Shown here piece after piece: positions 31,967 through 40,235 of a stretch of DNA of 50,187 bases (positions are counted from its first letter, which is position 1; the number at the start of each line of letters is the position of its first letter). The position numbers and the translations under genes are program-made. Source of the stretch: Arthrobacter sp. ISL-85 (GTDB taxonomy: Bacteria; Actinomycetota; Actinomycetes; Actinomycetales; Micrococcaceae); assembly GCF_018613675.1 (NCBI RefSeq), contig NZ_JAGGPQ010000029.1, positions 1-50,187 of the forward strand, written 5' to 3'. The notes under the pieces were generated by a model that was given only the letters and a program-made list of their open reading frames with translations, was not told where the DNA came from and searched no databases.

Positions 31967-32619
31967 ACAGCAACCCGCACCACCTGCTCGGCGCCTACAT
32001 ACTGGGCGGCCTCGACCCCGCGGATGTCACTCTTTTCGAGGACCACCTCCAAAACTGCGCCGGCTGCCGGAAGGAAATGGCGGTGCTGGAGAAAGTGCCG
32101 ATGCTCCTGGATTCGCTTCCCGTCCCTGACGCTCTGGCGCTCAGCGGCGTGCCCGGCGGCGGCGAGGCGGCAGGCTCCGGCGTCCCCGCCGTGCTCTTTG
32201 ACGAACTGGGCCGCCGCCGCAGGACAGCACGACGGCGGTGGGCGGCGCTGGCGGGGGCTGTGGCCGCTGCGTGCCTGGCGGTCGGGCTGGCAGTGGGGCC
32301 CCTGCTTGTCAGGCCGCCGCAGCCGGACGCCACCTACTCCGTAACCTCCGGGGGAGGGCTTCAGGTGAACATCGACATGGCCCGGAAGACCTGGGGAACC
32401 GAGCTTGCGGTGAGCGGCAGCAGCCTGCCGTCGGATGGAACGCTCTCGCTGTGGGTGCGGGACAGGGCCGGCGCGGAGGACCGGGCCTGCGCCTGGACCG
32501 CCACTCCCAGCGGAAAGGTGAAGGTCACCGGGGCCACGCCCATCCAGCTGGGCAGCATCTCGAGCGTCGAACTGCGCGACGGCGCCCAGCGGGCTGTGGC
32601 GGTCATCACGGTTCCGTAG
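31963..32619 (+). CDS. Zinc-binding anti-sigma factor (RslA-like)
   Basis: Membrane anti-sigma factor of 218 residues. The anti-sigma domain carries the zinc motif H-x3-C-x2-C in EDHLQNCAGC (His28, Cys32, Cys35), with His6/His7 as possible further ligand. A hydrophobic helix follows at about 90-112 (AALAGAVAAACLAVGLAVG). The outer domain (from YSVTSGGGLQVNIDM) resembles the RskA-type C-terminal domain, ending in a short beta-rich fold. GTG start inside the sigma stop. The zinc site suggests redox sensing, which is inference. Confidence 0.9.
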   Translation: MNSNPHHLLGAYILGGLDPADVTLFEDHLQNCAGCRKEMAVLEKVPMLLDSLPVPDALALSGVPGGGEAAGSGVPAVLFDELGRRRRTARRRWAALAGAVAAACLAVGLAVGPLLVRPPQPDATYSVTSGGGLQVNIDMARKTWGTELAVSGSSLPSDGTLSLWVRDRAGAEDRACAWTATPSGKVKVTGATPIQLGSISSVELRDGAQRAVAVITVP

Positions 32620-32685
32620 ATCTGCGGGTCCCTGTTCCGGCTGCCTGCTTGGTCAACGTTTCCCAGTGCCCTGAACTCCGCCACC

Positions 32686-32719
32686 AGGCCTTCGTCCTGG
32701 CAGGCGCCGGCGAAGGCCT
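32686..32719. terminator. Hairpin between anti-sigma and DUF1206 genes
   Basis: AGGCCTTCG and CGAAGGCCT form a perfect nine-bp stem, with CTGGC-AGGC-GCCGG inside. It lies in the 157-base gap between convergent genes and may act on both strands. Confidence 0.6.
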
Positions 32720-32776
32720 CAATCAACCCCTTGCGCGTACCTGGGGCATGCCTCAACCCAACCAGGCCGGCGGCGG

Positions 32777-33607
32777 CTACTTGGTCATTTTGGCCATCCG
32801 GGCGCGCATGATCATGTACGCGCCATAGCAGATCAGCCCGGCTCCCACTGCTGCCAGGAGATAGGGACCCAGGGGCTGGTCGCGGAGCGCCCGCAGGCCG
32901 CCGTCCAGGCCGGTGGAATCCTCCGGATGCTTCTTGAGCGTGGCGACGGCGATGAGCAGGCCGGTCAGGAGGAGCACTGTTCCCTTGGCCAGGTAGCCGG
33001 TTACTCCCAGTGCTGTCACGGCCGTCCTGGCCGGTCCCGGAGCCGGCATCCGCAATTGCTTCTGGAAGGACTTCTTCGGCCCCCGGATGCCGTAGGCCAC
33101 GCCTGCGACGGCAACCGCTACGCCGGTCAGGACCAGCAGGGCAACGCCGCCCGGGGCCTGCATCATGGAAACGGTGAAGTCGCTCGTGGCCTTGCGGTTG
33201 TCTCCGCCGGTCCCGGTGCCGGTGACAAAGTGCCAGAGCGTCAGGGCAAGGACGGCGTACACGATCGCCTGGAGGGCGGCCTTGGCCTTGTTCTTGATTT
33301 TTTTCTTGGTGGCCTGGTGGTTGAAGTCGAAGATCGCATCGCCAGCCTGCCAGAGCGACAACGCGGCGCAGGCCGCGAAGCTGCCCCAGAGCAGGAACGG
33401 TCCAATGGGCATGGTGGCCAGTTCCGCCACCGCACCGCTGAAATCCGCGCTGCCCGTGCCGCCCACCGCCAGCCGGATGGAGATGGCCCCCACCAGCAAG
33501 TGGAGGATGCCGCTGGCCGCGAACCCGGACCGGGCCAGGATCTCAAGGACGCGCGAATTGGTGACGTCCTCGGCCTTGTCAACGGCCTGTTTCAGTTCGT
33601 CTTTGAT
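32777..33607 (-). CDS. DUF1206 membrane protein, apparent ATC start
   Basis: Membrane protein with six hydrophobic segments in three two-helix repeats, the DUF1206 layout (SGILHLLVGAISIRLAVGG; QAIVYAVLALTLWHFV; LAKGTVLLLTGLLIAVATL). No ATG, GTG or TTG gives a full N-terminus: the first TTG (33499) would cut into the first helix. The frame is open back to ATC at 33607, giving I/M-KDELKQAVDKAEDVTNSRV, a soluble N-terminal helix as expected for the family, and AAGGA lies six bases before that ATC. I therefore place the start there (276 residues). A base-calling error ATG to ATC is the alternative. Function unknown. Confidence 0.75.
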   Translation of the reverse strand: MKDELKQAVDKAEDVTNSRVLEILARSGFAASGILHLLVGAISIRLAVGGTGSADFSGAVAELATMPIGPFLLWGSFAACAALSLWQAGDAIFDFNHQATKKKIKNKAKAALQAIVYAVLALTLWHFVTGTGTGGDNRKATSDFTVSMMQAPGGVALLVLTGVAVAVAGVAYGIRGPKKSFQKQLRMPAPGPARTAVTALGVTGYLAKGTVLLLTGLLIAVATLKKHPEDSTGLDGGLRALRDQPLGPYLLAAVGAGLICYGAYMIMRARMAKMTK

Positions 33608-33707
33608 CGTCTTTCCTTATGGACGGTGCGGCAGTGCGCTGGTATGCGTGCCCTTCTTACATGAGCAATCGTGCCACGCCGGCAGGGCCCGGAACAGTTG
33701 GCCCGGG

Positions 33708-33742
33708 CATGCTTCCACTGATGGCCATGCTTCCACTGATGG
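33708..33742. repeat. Two 17-bp direct repeats upstream of the WXG100 gene
   Basis: CATGCTTCCACTGATGG occurs twice, perfectly, 18 bases apart. A perfect eight-bp inverted repeat (GATGGGGA-GGGA-TCCCCATC, 33738-33757) overlaps the end of the second copy. Both lie 70-120 bases before the start at 33829, in the divergent gap to the DUF1206 gene. Candidate control site; no known regulator motif recognised. Confidence 0.5.
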
Positions 33743-33828
33743 GGAGGGATCCCCATCGCCCCGCCACGTTACCTGTGCAACCATGAGGACCAGCGATTGA
33801 CGCACACCGCACTTTTTCCGGGGGAACG

Positions 33829-35409
33829 ATGACTTTTTACGGCGCAGACATCAGCCAGTTGCGGGCACTGGCCAAGGCCGCGGACCAGGCAGCGTCACTG
33901 TTGAGCAGCCGAGCCGGGTCCCTGCACAGCCAGATCCAGTCCGCGCCATGGAAGGGCCGGGACGGTGAACGCTTCCGCCAGGAGTGGAGCACCAGCCACC
34001 GCCCCAGCCTGGACAAGGTGGTGGCAAGCCTGCGGGAGAACTCGAAAATCCTGATGAAGCATGCCGACGAGCAGGAGAAGGCGTCCACTGCCGGGACCGG
34101 TGGCTCCAGTGGCGGCACCTGGGACCGGCTCACCTCGATGGCCGCGCAGGCGAAGGAGTGGTTCAAGGAAAGGGTCGAAGAAGCACGGGCGGCCGCCGAA
34201 CACCGCCGGGAGCTCGAAGCCGGGCTGGACCGGATGCTCAACGCCGGCCCGGAGGAGCAGGCAAAATGGTGGGCCGGCCTGTCCGAAGCCGACCGGATGT
34301 ACCTGATCCAGGGTGAAGGCAGCGATGGCCCTTTAGCGGAAGACCTCATGCGCATGGACGGCGGTATTCCCGCGTCGGCGCAGGAGCTGGCCAAGCAGCA
34401 CCTGCAGGAGCTGGCCAAGGCGGACATTCCGGTCTATTCGGAAACGGGCAAGGCCTCCATCGAAGCCCGGGTTGCGTGGGTCCACGGCGGCGCCGAGGTC
34501 GGGACCGAAGTGGTGGAGAACGCCGACGGCTCCGCCACCATGAAGGTGTACGGAAACATGGGCCTGGGCGTCAACGACACCACCGGCACGGCGGGGGCCA
34601 CGCTGACCGGTGAAGTCTCCCGCGAGTACACCTTCGCCAGCGTGGAGGAAGCCATGGCTGCCCGCGAACAGATGTACCGCGACCTCCCGCCGGACAGCAT
34701 TGGCGAGATCAAGGATGTGGCCGGCAACCCGCCCGGATACATCCTGGACACCATCAATGATGCGGCGAAGGACAACGGTTCCACCGGGCAGACGGACAAG
34801 GCCAAGGGCACGTTCTCACTCGACGCAAGCGGTGAGTCCGGCACGGCGTCCGGCGGGGCGAAGCTGGACCTCGCCTACGAGCGGAACCTGACGGATGGTA
34901 CCTCCACAGCCAGCGGTGAGGTCTCCGCCCACGGCCAGCTCAAGCTGGACGGCCGGGTCTTCGAGGCCTCCGGCAAGGGTGGCCTGCAGGTCAACATGGA
35001 CAAGGCCAACAACATCGATTCCGTCTCCGTTTCCATGGACGGGACCGTGGCCCAGGGCATCACGTCCGGAGTGAAGACCGAGGCCGCTAAGTTCGATTCC
35101 ACCGTGACGGCCGGAACCCAGGGAACCGTCAAAATCGACGTCGACTATTCCCCGGAGAACCGGCCGATCATCGACAGCTACCTGCGCAACGTGGCCCTGG
35201 GGAATGACACGGGCGCCGCCCATGATGCCGCCAGGCTGTACGAGGCCGGTTCCGCCACCGTGCAGGTGAACTCCGTGGTGACGGCCACCAACGAGGCGGG
35301 GTTCGACGTCAAGGTGGGCGAAGTGGAAGTCAAGACCGAGAACCAGTCCACCACCAACGTGTCCACGTACTATAAAGTCCCCAACGACACCAAGCTCGAG
35401 AGGCTCTGA
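33829..35409 (+). CDS. WXG100-headed type VII secretion-like protein, unknown C-terminus
   Basis: Protein of 526 residues. Residues 1-90 form a WXG100-like helical hairpin (LRALAKAADQAASLL, then APWKGRDGERFRQEW with W-K-G at the turn). After a Gly/Ser linker comes a helical stretch with KWWAGLSEADRMYLIQ and GGIPASAQELAKQHL, which resembles linkers of actinobacterial T7SS substrates. Residues about 210-526 are beta-rich and repetitive (GTFSLDASGESGTASGGAKL; GEVSAHGQLKLDGRVF), without nuclease or other toxin motif that I recognise. No ESX secretion genes are in the window. The next gene starts five bases after its stop and is probably its partner. Confidence 0.75.
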   Translation: MTFYGADISQLRALAKAADQAASLLSSRAGSLHSQIQSAPWKGRDGERFRQEWSTSHRPSLDKVVASLRENSKILMKHADEQEKASTAGTGGSSGGTWDRLTSMAAQAKEWFKERVEEARAAAEHRRELEAGLDRMLNAGPEEQAKWWAGLSEADRMYLIQGEGSDGPLAEDLMRMDGGIPASAQELAKQHLQELAKADIPVYSETGKASIEARVAWVHGGAEVGTEVVENADGSATMKVYGNMGLGVNDTTGTAGATLTGEVSREYTFASVEEAMAAREQMYRDLPPDSIGEIKDVAGNPPGYILDTINDAAKDNGSTGQTDKAKGTFSLDASGESGTASGGAKLDLAYERNLTDGTSTASGEVSAHGQLKLDGRVFEASGKGGLQVNMDKANNIDSVSVSMDGTVAQGITSGVKTEAAKFDSTVTAGTQGTVKIDVDYSPENRPIIDSYLRNVALGNDTGAAHDAARLYEAGSATVQVNSVVTATNEAGFDVKVGEVEVKTENQSTTNVSTYYKVPNDTKLERL

Positions 35410-35414
35410 AACCA

Positions 35415-35861
35415 ATGTCAGTGCACATTGAATCCCCGCTGGGCTTCACCGCAGACTTTCCCGAGCACACCCAGGTCCTGGACGACTCCACGGCCGGGCC
35501 CAACAGCGAGCAGTATGGCCTGCTGGGCGGCGTCCTGGTCACCGTGATCAAGGACGACGCCTCCGTGCAGGATGCGCCGCAGGCCAACGGCTGGGCCCAC
35601 CTGATGTCGGGCTTCTACCTTGAGGACCGCGGCGGTACCCTGCTGGCGGAAGGCGAGCTGAACCTGCCCGGCAAGGCTGCCTACGCCGTGGTGGTGGGAT
35701 ATGGCGACGACGGCGGCCCGGCGAAGGTTGCAGCCACCGTGGGCGTGTGGGAAAACGGCCGGTTCATCGGCGTCGTGGTCGTCTGGCCCCACCTGGACCC
35801 GGAAGCGGAACCGCGCCTGGACATGCTCAAGGAGATCGTGGCCGCCATCAATGTCGGCTAG
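35415..35861 (+). CDS. Hypothetical partner of the WXG100 protein
   Basis: Soluble protein of 148 residues starting five bases after the WXG100 gene. It begins SVHIESPLGFTADFPEHTQV, alternates beta-strands (LLGGVLVTVIKD; YAVVVGYGDDGG; FIGVVVVWPHLDP) and ends in a helix LDMLKEIVAAINVG. The pattern is reminiscent of PsbP/DcrB-like folds, but no family is recognised. There is no signal peptide or membrane segment. Position suggests a chaperone, immunity or accessory protein for its neighbour; this is inference. Confidence 0.7.
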   Translation: MSVHIESPLGFTADFPEHTQVLDDSTAGPNSEQYGLLGGVLVTVIKDDASVQDAPQANGWAHLMSGFYLEDRGGTLLAEGELNLPGKAAYAVVVGYGDDGGPAKVAATVGVWENGRFIGVVVVWPHLDPEAEPRLDMLKEIVAAINVG

Positions 35862-35882
35862 GAGCTTTCCCCGCCCCGCCGC

Positions 35883-36806
35883 TTAGCGGCGGCGGTAGCA
35901 GAGATCGAAGATCAGCCGGCCGGCCTCGTGGGCCTTTGCCTCGAAGCTGGTCCGGACCCTGCCCTCGAACCGGGGCGCCCAGCCGCCGGTTTCGTCCACG
36001 CCTTCATTGGGCCCGGTGTGTTCGGTGCTCACAGGTGCGCGCCCCTCACGGACGGGGGCGCCGCCCACCACCGATTCGACGCCGGACTGCCACACCTGCG
36101 TCAAAGGGCTTTCCGGGCCGCGGCGCTCGCCGGTGTGCAGGTTCTCGAAGTCCGCTGAGCCCGCCATGACGTCCCGGACATGGACGGCGTAGTTTGACCA
36201 GTCGGTGGCGATCCGGAACAGGCCCCCCGGTTTCAGCGCGCGCCCCGCGAGGCCGGCGAACTCGGGCTGGATGAGGCGGCGCTTATGGTGCCGCGACTTG
36301 TGCCAGGGGTCCGGAAAGAAGACCCACAGTTCGCTGACAGACCCTTCGGGCAGCATGGTGGCCAGAACTTCAGGGGCGTTTGCTTCCACCACGCGGACGT
36401 TGTTGAGGCCCCGGCTGTTGATCTTGATGATGGTGTTGGCAAGCCCGGGAGTGTAGACCTCCACGGCCAGGAAATTCGTGTCCGGGTGTTGTTCAGCTGC
36501 GTGGCAGATGGCGTCGCCGAGTCCTGAGCCGATCTCGACGATGAGCGGGGCCTCACGGCCGAATTCCGCTGCGGCGTCGAAGGTGTAATCGGGGTGGACC
36601 GAGGTGTTGGCCACGTGCCGTGGGACGTCGACTGCCCACCGCTCGGCATGCTCAGCCCAGGCAGCCTGCCGGCGGCCCTGCAGCCTGGTGCCGCGGCGCA
36701 CGAAACTGACCGGGCGGCCGCCGTAGGTACCGAAGGAGGCCTGGGTTCCGGGCGTTACGGGCCTTGGGACATGCGGCTGCTGGGGGTTCTCGGGGGATTC
36801 GCTCAT
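35883..36806 (-). CDS. trmB: tRNA (guanine-N7-)-methyltransferase
   Basis: TrmB of 307 residues, makes m7G46 in tRNA using S-adenosylmethionine. SAM motif LIVEIGSGLGDAICHAAEQH; catalytic signature VFFPDPWHKSRHHKRRL; tail RTSFEAKAHEAGRLIFDL. Longer than E. coli TrmB because of an N-terminal leader (FGTYGGRPVSFVRRGTRLQG) and an insert of about 45 residues before the last motif, which may be lineage specific. The stop codon lies in a small GC-rich hairpin (35876-35892) that could end transcription. Confidence 0.94.
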   Translation of the reverse strand: MSESPENPQQPHVPRPVTPGTQASFGTYGGRPVSFVRRGTRLQGRRQAAWAEHAERWAVDVPRHVANTSVHPDYTFDAAAEFGREAPLIVEIGSGLGDAICHAAEQHPDTNFLAVEVYTPGLANTIIKINSRGLNNVRVVEANAPEVLATMLPEGSVSELWVFFPDPWHKSRHHKRRLIQPEFAGLAGRALKPGGLFRIATDWSNYAVHVRDVMAGSADFENLHTGERRGPESPLTQVWQSGVESVVGGAPVREGRAPVSTEHTGPNEGVDETGGWAPRFEGRVRTSFEAKAHEAGRLIFDLCYRRR

Positions 36807-36882
36807 CCCTTCCAGAATAGCGCTGAGGGGACAGCCGAAGATCGGCGCCAGGAATACGCTTTGGCCGGGGACGCTCCGATGC

Positions 36883-37317
36883 TCAGAACACGCCTATGAG
36901 GTCGAGTGCCGGACCGAGTGCCAAAGCGAAGACCAGGCCGCAGATACAAAGGGCAACTGCCGCAGCGGACCGGCTTCCTGATCCCCGTGGCAACTCTTTC
37001 AGTGCCGGGAGTGCCAACCGAAGACCGAGCGAGGCGAAGAGGAGAGGCAGGCTGAACAGCACGAAGGGAGCCACCCAGGGAGCGGAGGAGTGTCCGTTGT
37101 CCGAATAGGTCAGGAGCATGGCCAGCCCGGCGAATGGCCCGGTCAGGAACATGCTGGCGGGGGCAAGGATCGCCAGGACCAGGCTGTTCGTCCCTTTGTG
37201 GTTGGGCGCCCCCGGCGATTGCGCGGGGCCACTTGGCAAAGGAGGCGGGCCAGCCCCGCCGGGCGGTGCGCCTTCCAGCGGTGCAGGGCGTGATTCCGGC
37301 GGCGGCGTCGTTTCCAT
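36883..37317 (-). CDS. Hypothetical membrane protein with Pro-rich N-terminus
   Basis: Protein of 144 residues. About 40 Pro/Gly-rich cytoplasmic residues are followed by three hydrophobic segments (NSLVLAILAPASMFLTGPFA; WVAPFVLFSLPLLFASLGLR; SAAAVALCICGLVFALALGP). The layout resembles DUF4190-type proteins, but the match is weak. No neighbours in an operon; the gene is divergent from an MFS transporter. Confidence 0.65.
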   Translation of the reverse strand: METTPPPESRPAPLEGAPPGGAGPPPLPSGPAQSPGAPNHKGTNSLVLAILAPASMFLTGPFAGLAMLLTYSDNGHSSAPWVAPFVLFSLPLLFASLGLRLALPALKELPRGSGSRSAAAVALCICGLVFALALGPALDLIGVF

Positions 37318-37455
37318 AGTGCTCCCGTGGGTTGGTGCGGCCAGGTGGCTGGCCGCGGCTGGTTACAACGTATGAATTTGCGCAGCCCTCCGGAACCTGC
37401 GCCGGTCCGTATGTGGATAACGACCGGTGCCGCGCCATCCTGCAAGAATGGGCGA

Positions 37456-38802
37456 ATGACCGACGCAACGAATGCCGAACCGGGGATGCAGCAGCGAAGG
37501 GCCGACTCCGGGGAAGCGCACCTCCGGACCAGGACGGGCAGCAGCCTGGTGGACCTCAGCACCCTGGTGGATGCAGAAATTGACGAGCTGCCGGCCCCTG
37601 AACCCACCCGGGTGGGCAGCCGGCGTGCTTTGGCCTACCTTGGCGTGTGCCTGGTCCTGATCGGACTGAACCTTCGCAGCGTCTTTTCCAGCCTTTCGGC
37701 AGTCCTGCCGGAAGTGACATCCCAGGCGGCGCTGCCGGGCTGGTCCGTGGTGGTGCTGACCACCGTTCCCGTAACACTGCTGGGCGTCTTCGCCCCGCTC
37801 GCCCCGGTCCTGGCGCGCCGGTTCGGTGCAGAGCGGGTGCTGCTGGGGGCCATGGCCTTGCTGACCGCCGGGCTGCTGCTGCGGCCCGTGGATACCGGGG
37901 CAGCCACCGGCGGCTCAGGCCACCTGCCTGCCCTCCTGGTTGGCACGGCAGCGTGCGGTGCGGCGATTGCCCTGTGCAACGTGCTTCTTCCGGGCCTGGT
38001 TAAACGCGACTTCCCCCACCGGCTGGGGCTCATGGGTGGCCTGTACACCACCGCGATCTGTGCGTCGGCCGCGCTCGGGGCGGGCTTCACCTACCCGGTC
38101 TACACGGCGACGGGGGAGTGGACCCGGGCGCTGTGGGTCTGGGCGGTGCCCGCCGCCGTGGTGCTTCTCTTGTTCCTTCCCGTGGCCGTGCGGCAGGGGA
38201 CCGTCCGGCACCAGGCGGTCAGGGACGGCGTGAACGTGTGGCGCTCACCGGTGGCCTGGCAGGTGACCATCTTCATGGTGCTGCAGGCCATGATGTCCTT
38301 CAGCGGCTTCGCCTGGCTGGCGCCCATCCTCCGTGACAGGGGCGTGGACGGGGCCACCGCAGGGCTGATCGTTGCCGTCTGCATCGTGCTGCAGATGCTC
38401 GGGTCCCTGTTCGCCCCCGCCCTGGCCGCGAGGTTCCGCGACCAGCGCGCCATCAACACCGTGGTGGCACTGATGACCGGTGCGGGATTCGTGCTGAGCA
38501 TCCTGGGCCCGCTGGACCTGATCTGGGTGTGGGCCGGCCTGCTCGGACTGGGGCAGGGAAGCCTCACCGCCGCCGCGCTGACCCTGATCATGCTCCGCAC
38601 CCGCGACGGGCACACCGCCGCCCACCTCTCCGGCATGATGCAGGGTGTGGGCTATGGGGTGGGCTCCACAGGCACCCTCATGGTGGGGCAACTGCACCAG
38701 GCAACAGGTTCGTTTGTTCCCGCCGGAGTCCTGTTCATGGTGGTGGGCCTGCTCGCTGCGGTCTTCGGCTACCGGTCCGGCCGGAACCGTTACGTGGAGT
38801 AG
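37456..38802 (+). CDS. MFS transporter, CynX/NimT-like
   Basis: Twelve-helix major facilitator of 448 residues. After a 60-residue hydrophilic N-terminus the first helix reads GVCLVLIGLNLRSVFSSLSA and is followed by LPEVTSQAALPGWSVVVLTT, which resembles CynX/NimT transporters (cyanate, nitroimidazole or unknown anions). ATG at 37456 chosen by the natural N-terminus; the frame extends upstream into non-coding sequence. Only eight bases separate it from a second MFS gene, so the two are probably co-transcribed. Substrate unknown. Confidence 0.88.
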   Translation: MTDATNAEPGMQQRRADSGEAHLRTRTGSSLVDLSTLVDAEIDELPAPEPTRVGSRRALAYLGVCLVLIGLNLRSVFSSLSAVLPEVTSQAALPGWSVVVLTTVPVTLLGVFAPLAPVLARRFGAERVLLGAMALLTAGLLLRPVDTGAATGGSGHLPALLVGTAACGAAIALCNVLLPGLVKRDFPHRLGLMGGLYTTAICASAALGAGFTYPVYTATGEWTRALWVWAVPAAVVLLLFLPVAVRQGTVRHQAVRDGVNVWRSPVAWQVTIFMVLQAMMSFSGFAWLAPILRDRGVDGATAGLIVAVCIVLQMLGSLFAPALAARFRDQRAINTVVALMTGAGFVLSILGPLDLIWVWAGLLGLGQGSLTAAALTLIMLRTRDGHTAAHLSGMMQGVGYGVGSTGTLMVGQLHQATGSFVPAGVLFMVVGLLAAVFGYRSGRNRYVE

Positions 38803-38810
38803 GAGCCGCC

Positions 38811-40235
38811 GTGCGGGACTCCACCCTTCCAGCCGCCCACCCTGCCGCCGGGATCTTCCGGGCCCCATACCTTTGGGTGACCGTGGGAACCTGTGCCCTG
38901 GTGTTCCTGGCCGCCTTCGAATCCCTTGCCGTGACCACCATCATGCCCCTGGTCAGCCGGGAGCTGAACGGCGGAAGCCTCTACGCCCTGGCATTCGCGG
39001 GACCGCTGGCCACCGGCGTGATCGGCATGGTGGGGGCCGGCAACTGGTCCGACCGCCGCGGCCCCGCCTTGCCCCTGTACGCCTCCGTAGCCCTGTTCGT
39101 GCTGGGCCTGCTGATCGCGGGCACTTCGGTATCCATGCCCATGCTCGTCGCTGGCCGCCTGGTGCAGGGGCTCGGCGGCGGCGCCCTCACCGTTGCCCTC
39201 TACGTGCTGGTGGCACGGTTCTTCCCGGGCCCGCTGCATCCCCGAATCTTCGCCGCGTTTTCGGCAGCCTGGGTGGTCCCGTCACTGGTGGGACCCTTCG
39301 CCGCCGGCGTGGTGGCGCAGGTCTTCAGCTGGCACTGGGTGTTCCTGGGCGTGGTGGGTTTGGTGATTCCCGCCCTGGCAATGATCGTGCCGGTGCTGCG
39401 CGGACTGGACGGATCCGGAGAGGCCGGCCAGCCGGCAGAGACTGGCCGCTCCGAAGAAACCGCGCCGCCGTGGGCCCTTGGCCGTCTGGGATGGGCGGCG
39501 CTGGCCGCACTTGCCGTGCTGGGGCTCAACCTGTCCGCGGACGCCAATATCCCCGCCTTCCCCGCCGCCACGCCTGTCCTGGCGCTCGCCGCCGTCGCGC
39601 TTGCAATGGTGGCTGTCCGTCCCTTGGTGCCCTCCGGCACCCTCGCCGCCCGCCGCGGGCTTCCGAGCGTGATCCTGGCGCGCGGGCTTGCGTCGGCGTC
39701 GTTTTTCGGCGCAGAGGTCTACCTTCCGTACCTCCTGATTGACCAGTACTCGTTCCCGCCCACCCTGGCCGGACTGACCCTCACCGGCGGGGCGCTGGCT
39801 TGGGCAGGCGCCGCGGCAATCCAGGGCCGGCTGGGCACCCGCCTGCCGCACCGGCGCGCGGTCCAGGCAGGATCGCTCATGGTCCTGGTGGCAGTGCTCC
39901 TGGCCCTGGCCACCACGGCGCTGCACTGGTCCGCCGCCATCGCCATAGCCGGCTGGGTCCTGGCAGGCGGTGGCATGGGCCTGCTCTACCCGCGCTTGAG
40001 CGTGATGACCCTGGCGCTCTCCACCAGGGAGGACGAAGGCTTCAACAGCTCCGCCATGTCCATCTCAGACTCCCTCGGCGGCGCGCTTTCACTGGCCACC
40101 ACCGGGATTGTTTTCGCGGCGTTCACGACGCCGGTCCAGTCCTTCTCAGGCGTCTTCGCCTTCACCGCGGCCATCGGGGTCGCCGCTGCCTTGGTGGCAC
40201 CGCGGGTCACCGCCGCGGAACCCCTGGACACTTAG
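38811..40235 (+). CDS. MFS transporter, drug-efflux-like
   Basis: Major facilitator of 474 residues with 12-14 helices. Helix 1 VTVGTCALVFLAAFESLAVT then TIMPLVSREL, the loop GNWSDRRGPA and GRLVQGLGGGALTVALYVL resemble multidrug exporters. GTG at 38811 has TAGGAG five bases before it and overlaps nothing; the preceding MFS gene ends eight bases upstream. Substrate unknown. The last four bases overlap the convergent methyltransferase gene. Confidence 0.87.
   Translation: MRDSTLPAAHPAAGIFRAPYLWVTVGTCALVFLAAFESLAVTTIMPLVSRELNGGSLYALAFAGPLATGVIGMVGAGNWSDRRGPALPLYASVALFVLGLLIAGTSVSMPMLVAGRLVQGLGGGALTVALYVLVARFFPGPLHPRIFAAFSAAWVVPSLVGPFAAGVVAQVFSWHWVFLGVVGLVIPALAMIVPVLRGLDGSGEAGQPAETGRSEETAPPWALGRLGWAALAALAVLGLNLSADANIPAFPAATPVLALAAVALAMVAVRPLVPSGTLAARRGLPSVILARGLASASFFGAEVYLPYLLIDQYSFPPTLAGLTLTGGALAWAGAAAIQGRLGTRLPHRRAVQAGSLMVLVAVLLALATTALHWSAAIAIAGWVLAGGGMGLLYPRLSVMTLALSTREDEGFNSSAMSISDSLGGALSLATTGIVFAAFTTPVQSFSGVFAFTAAIGVAAALVAPRVTAAEPLDT

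Noticed and set aside
34440..35409. Polymorphic toxin domain at the end of the WXG100 protein
   Set aside because: Searched for HNH, RNase, deaminase, ADP-ribosyl transferase and NAD-hydrolase motifs by eye; none seen, only repetitive strands.
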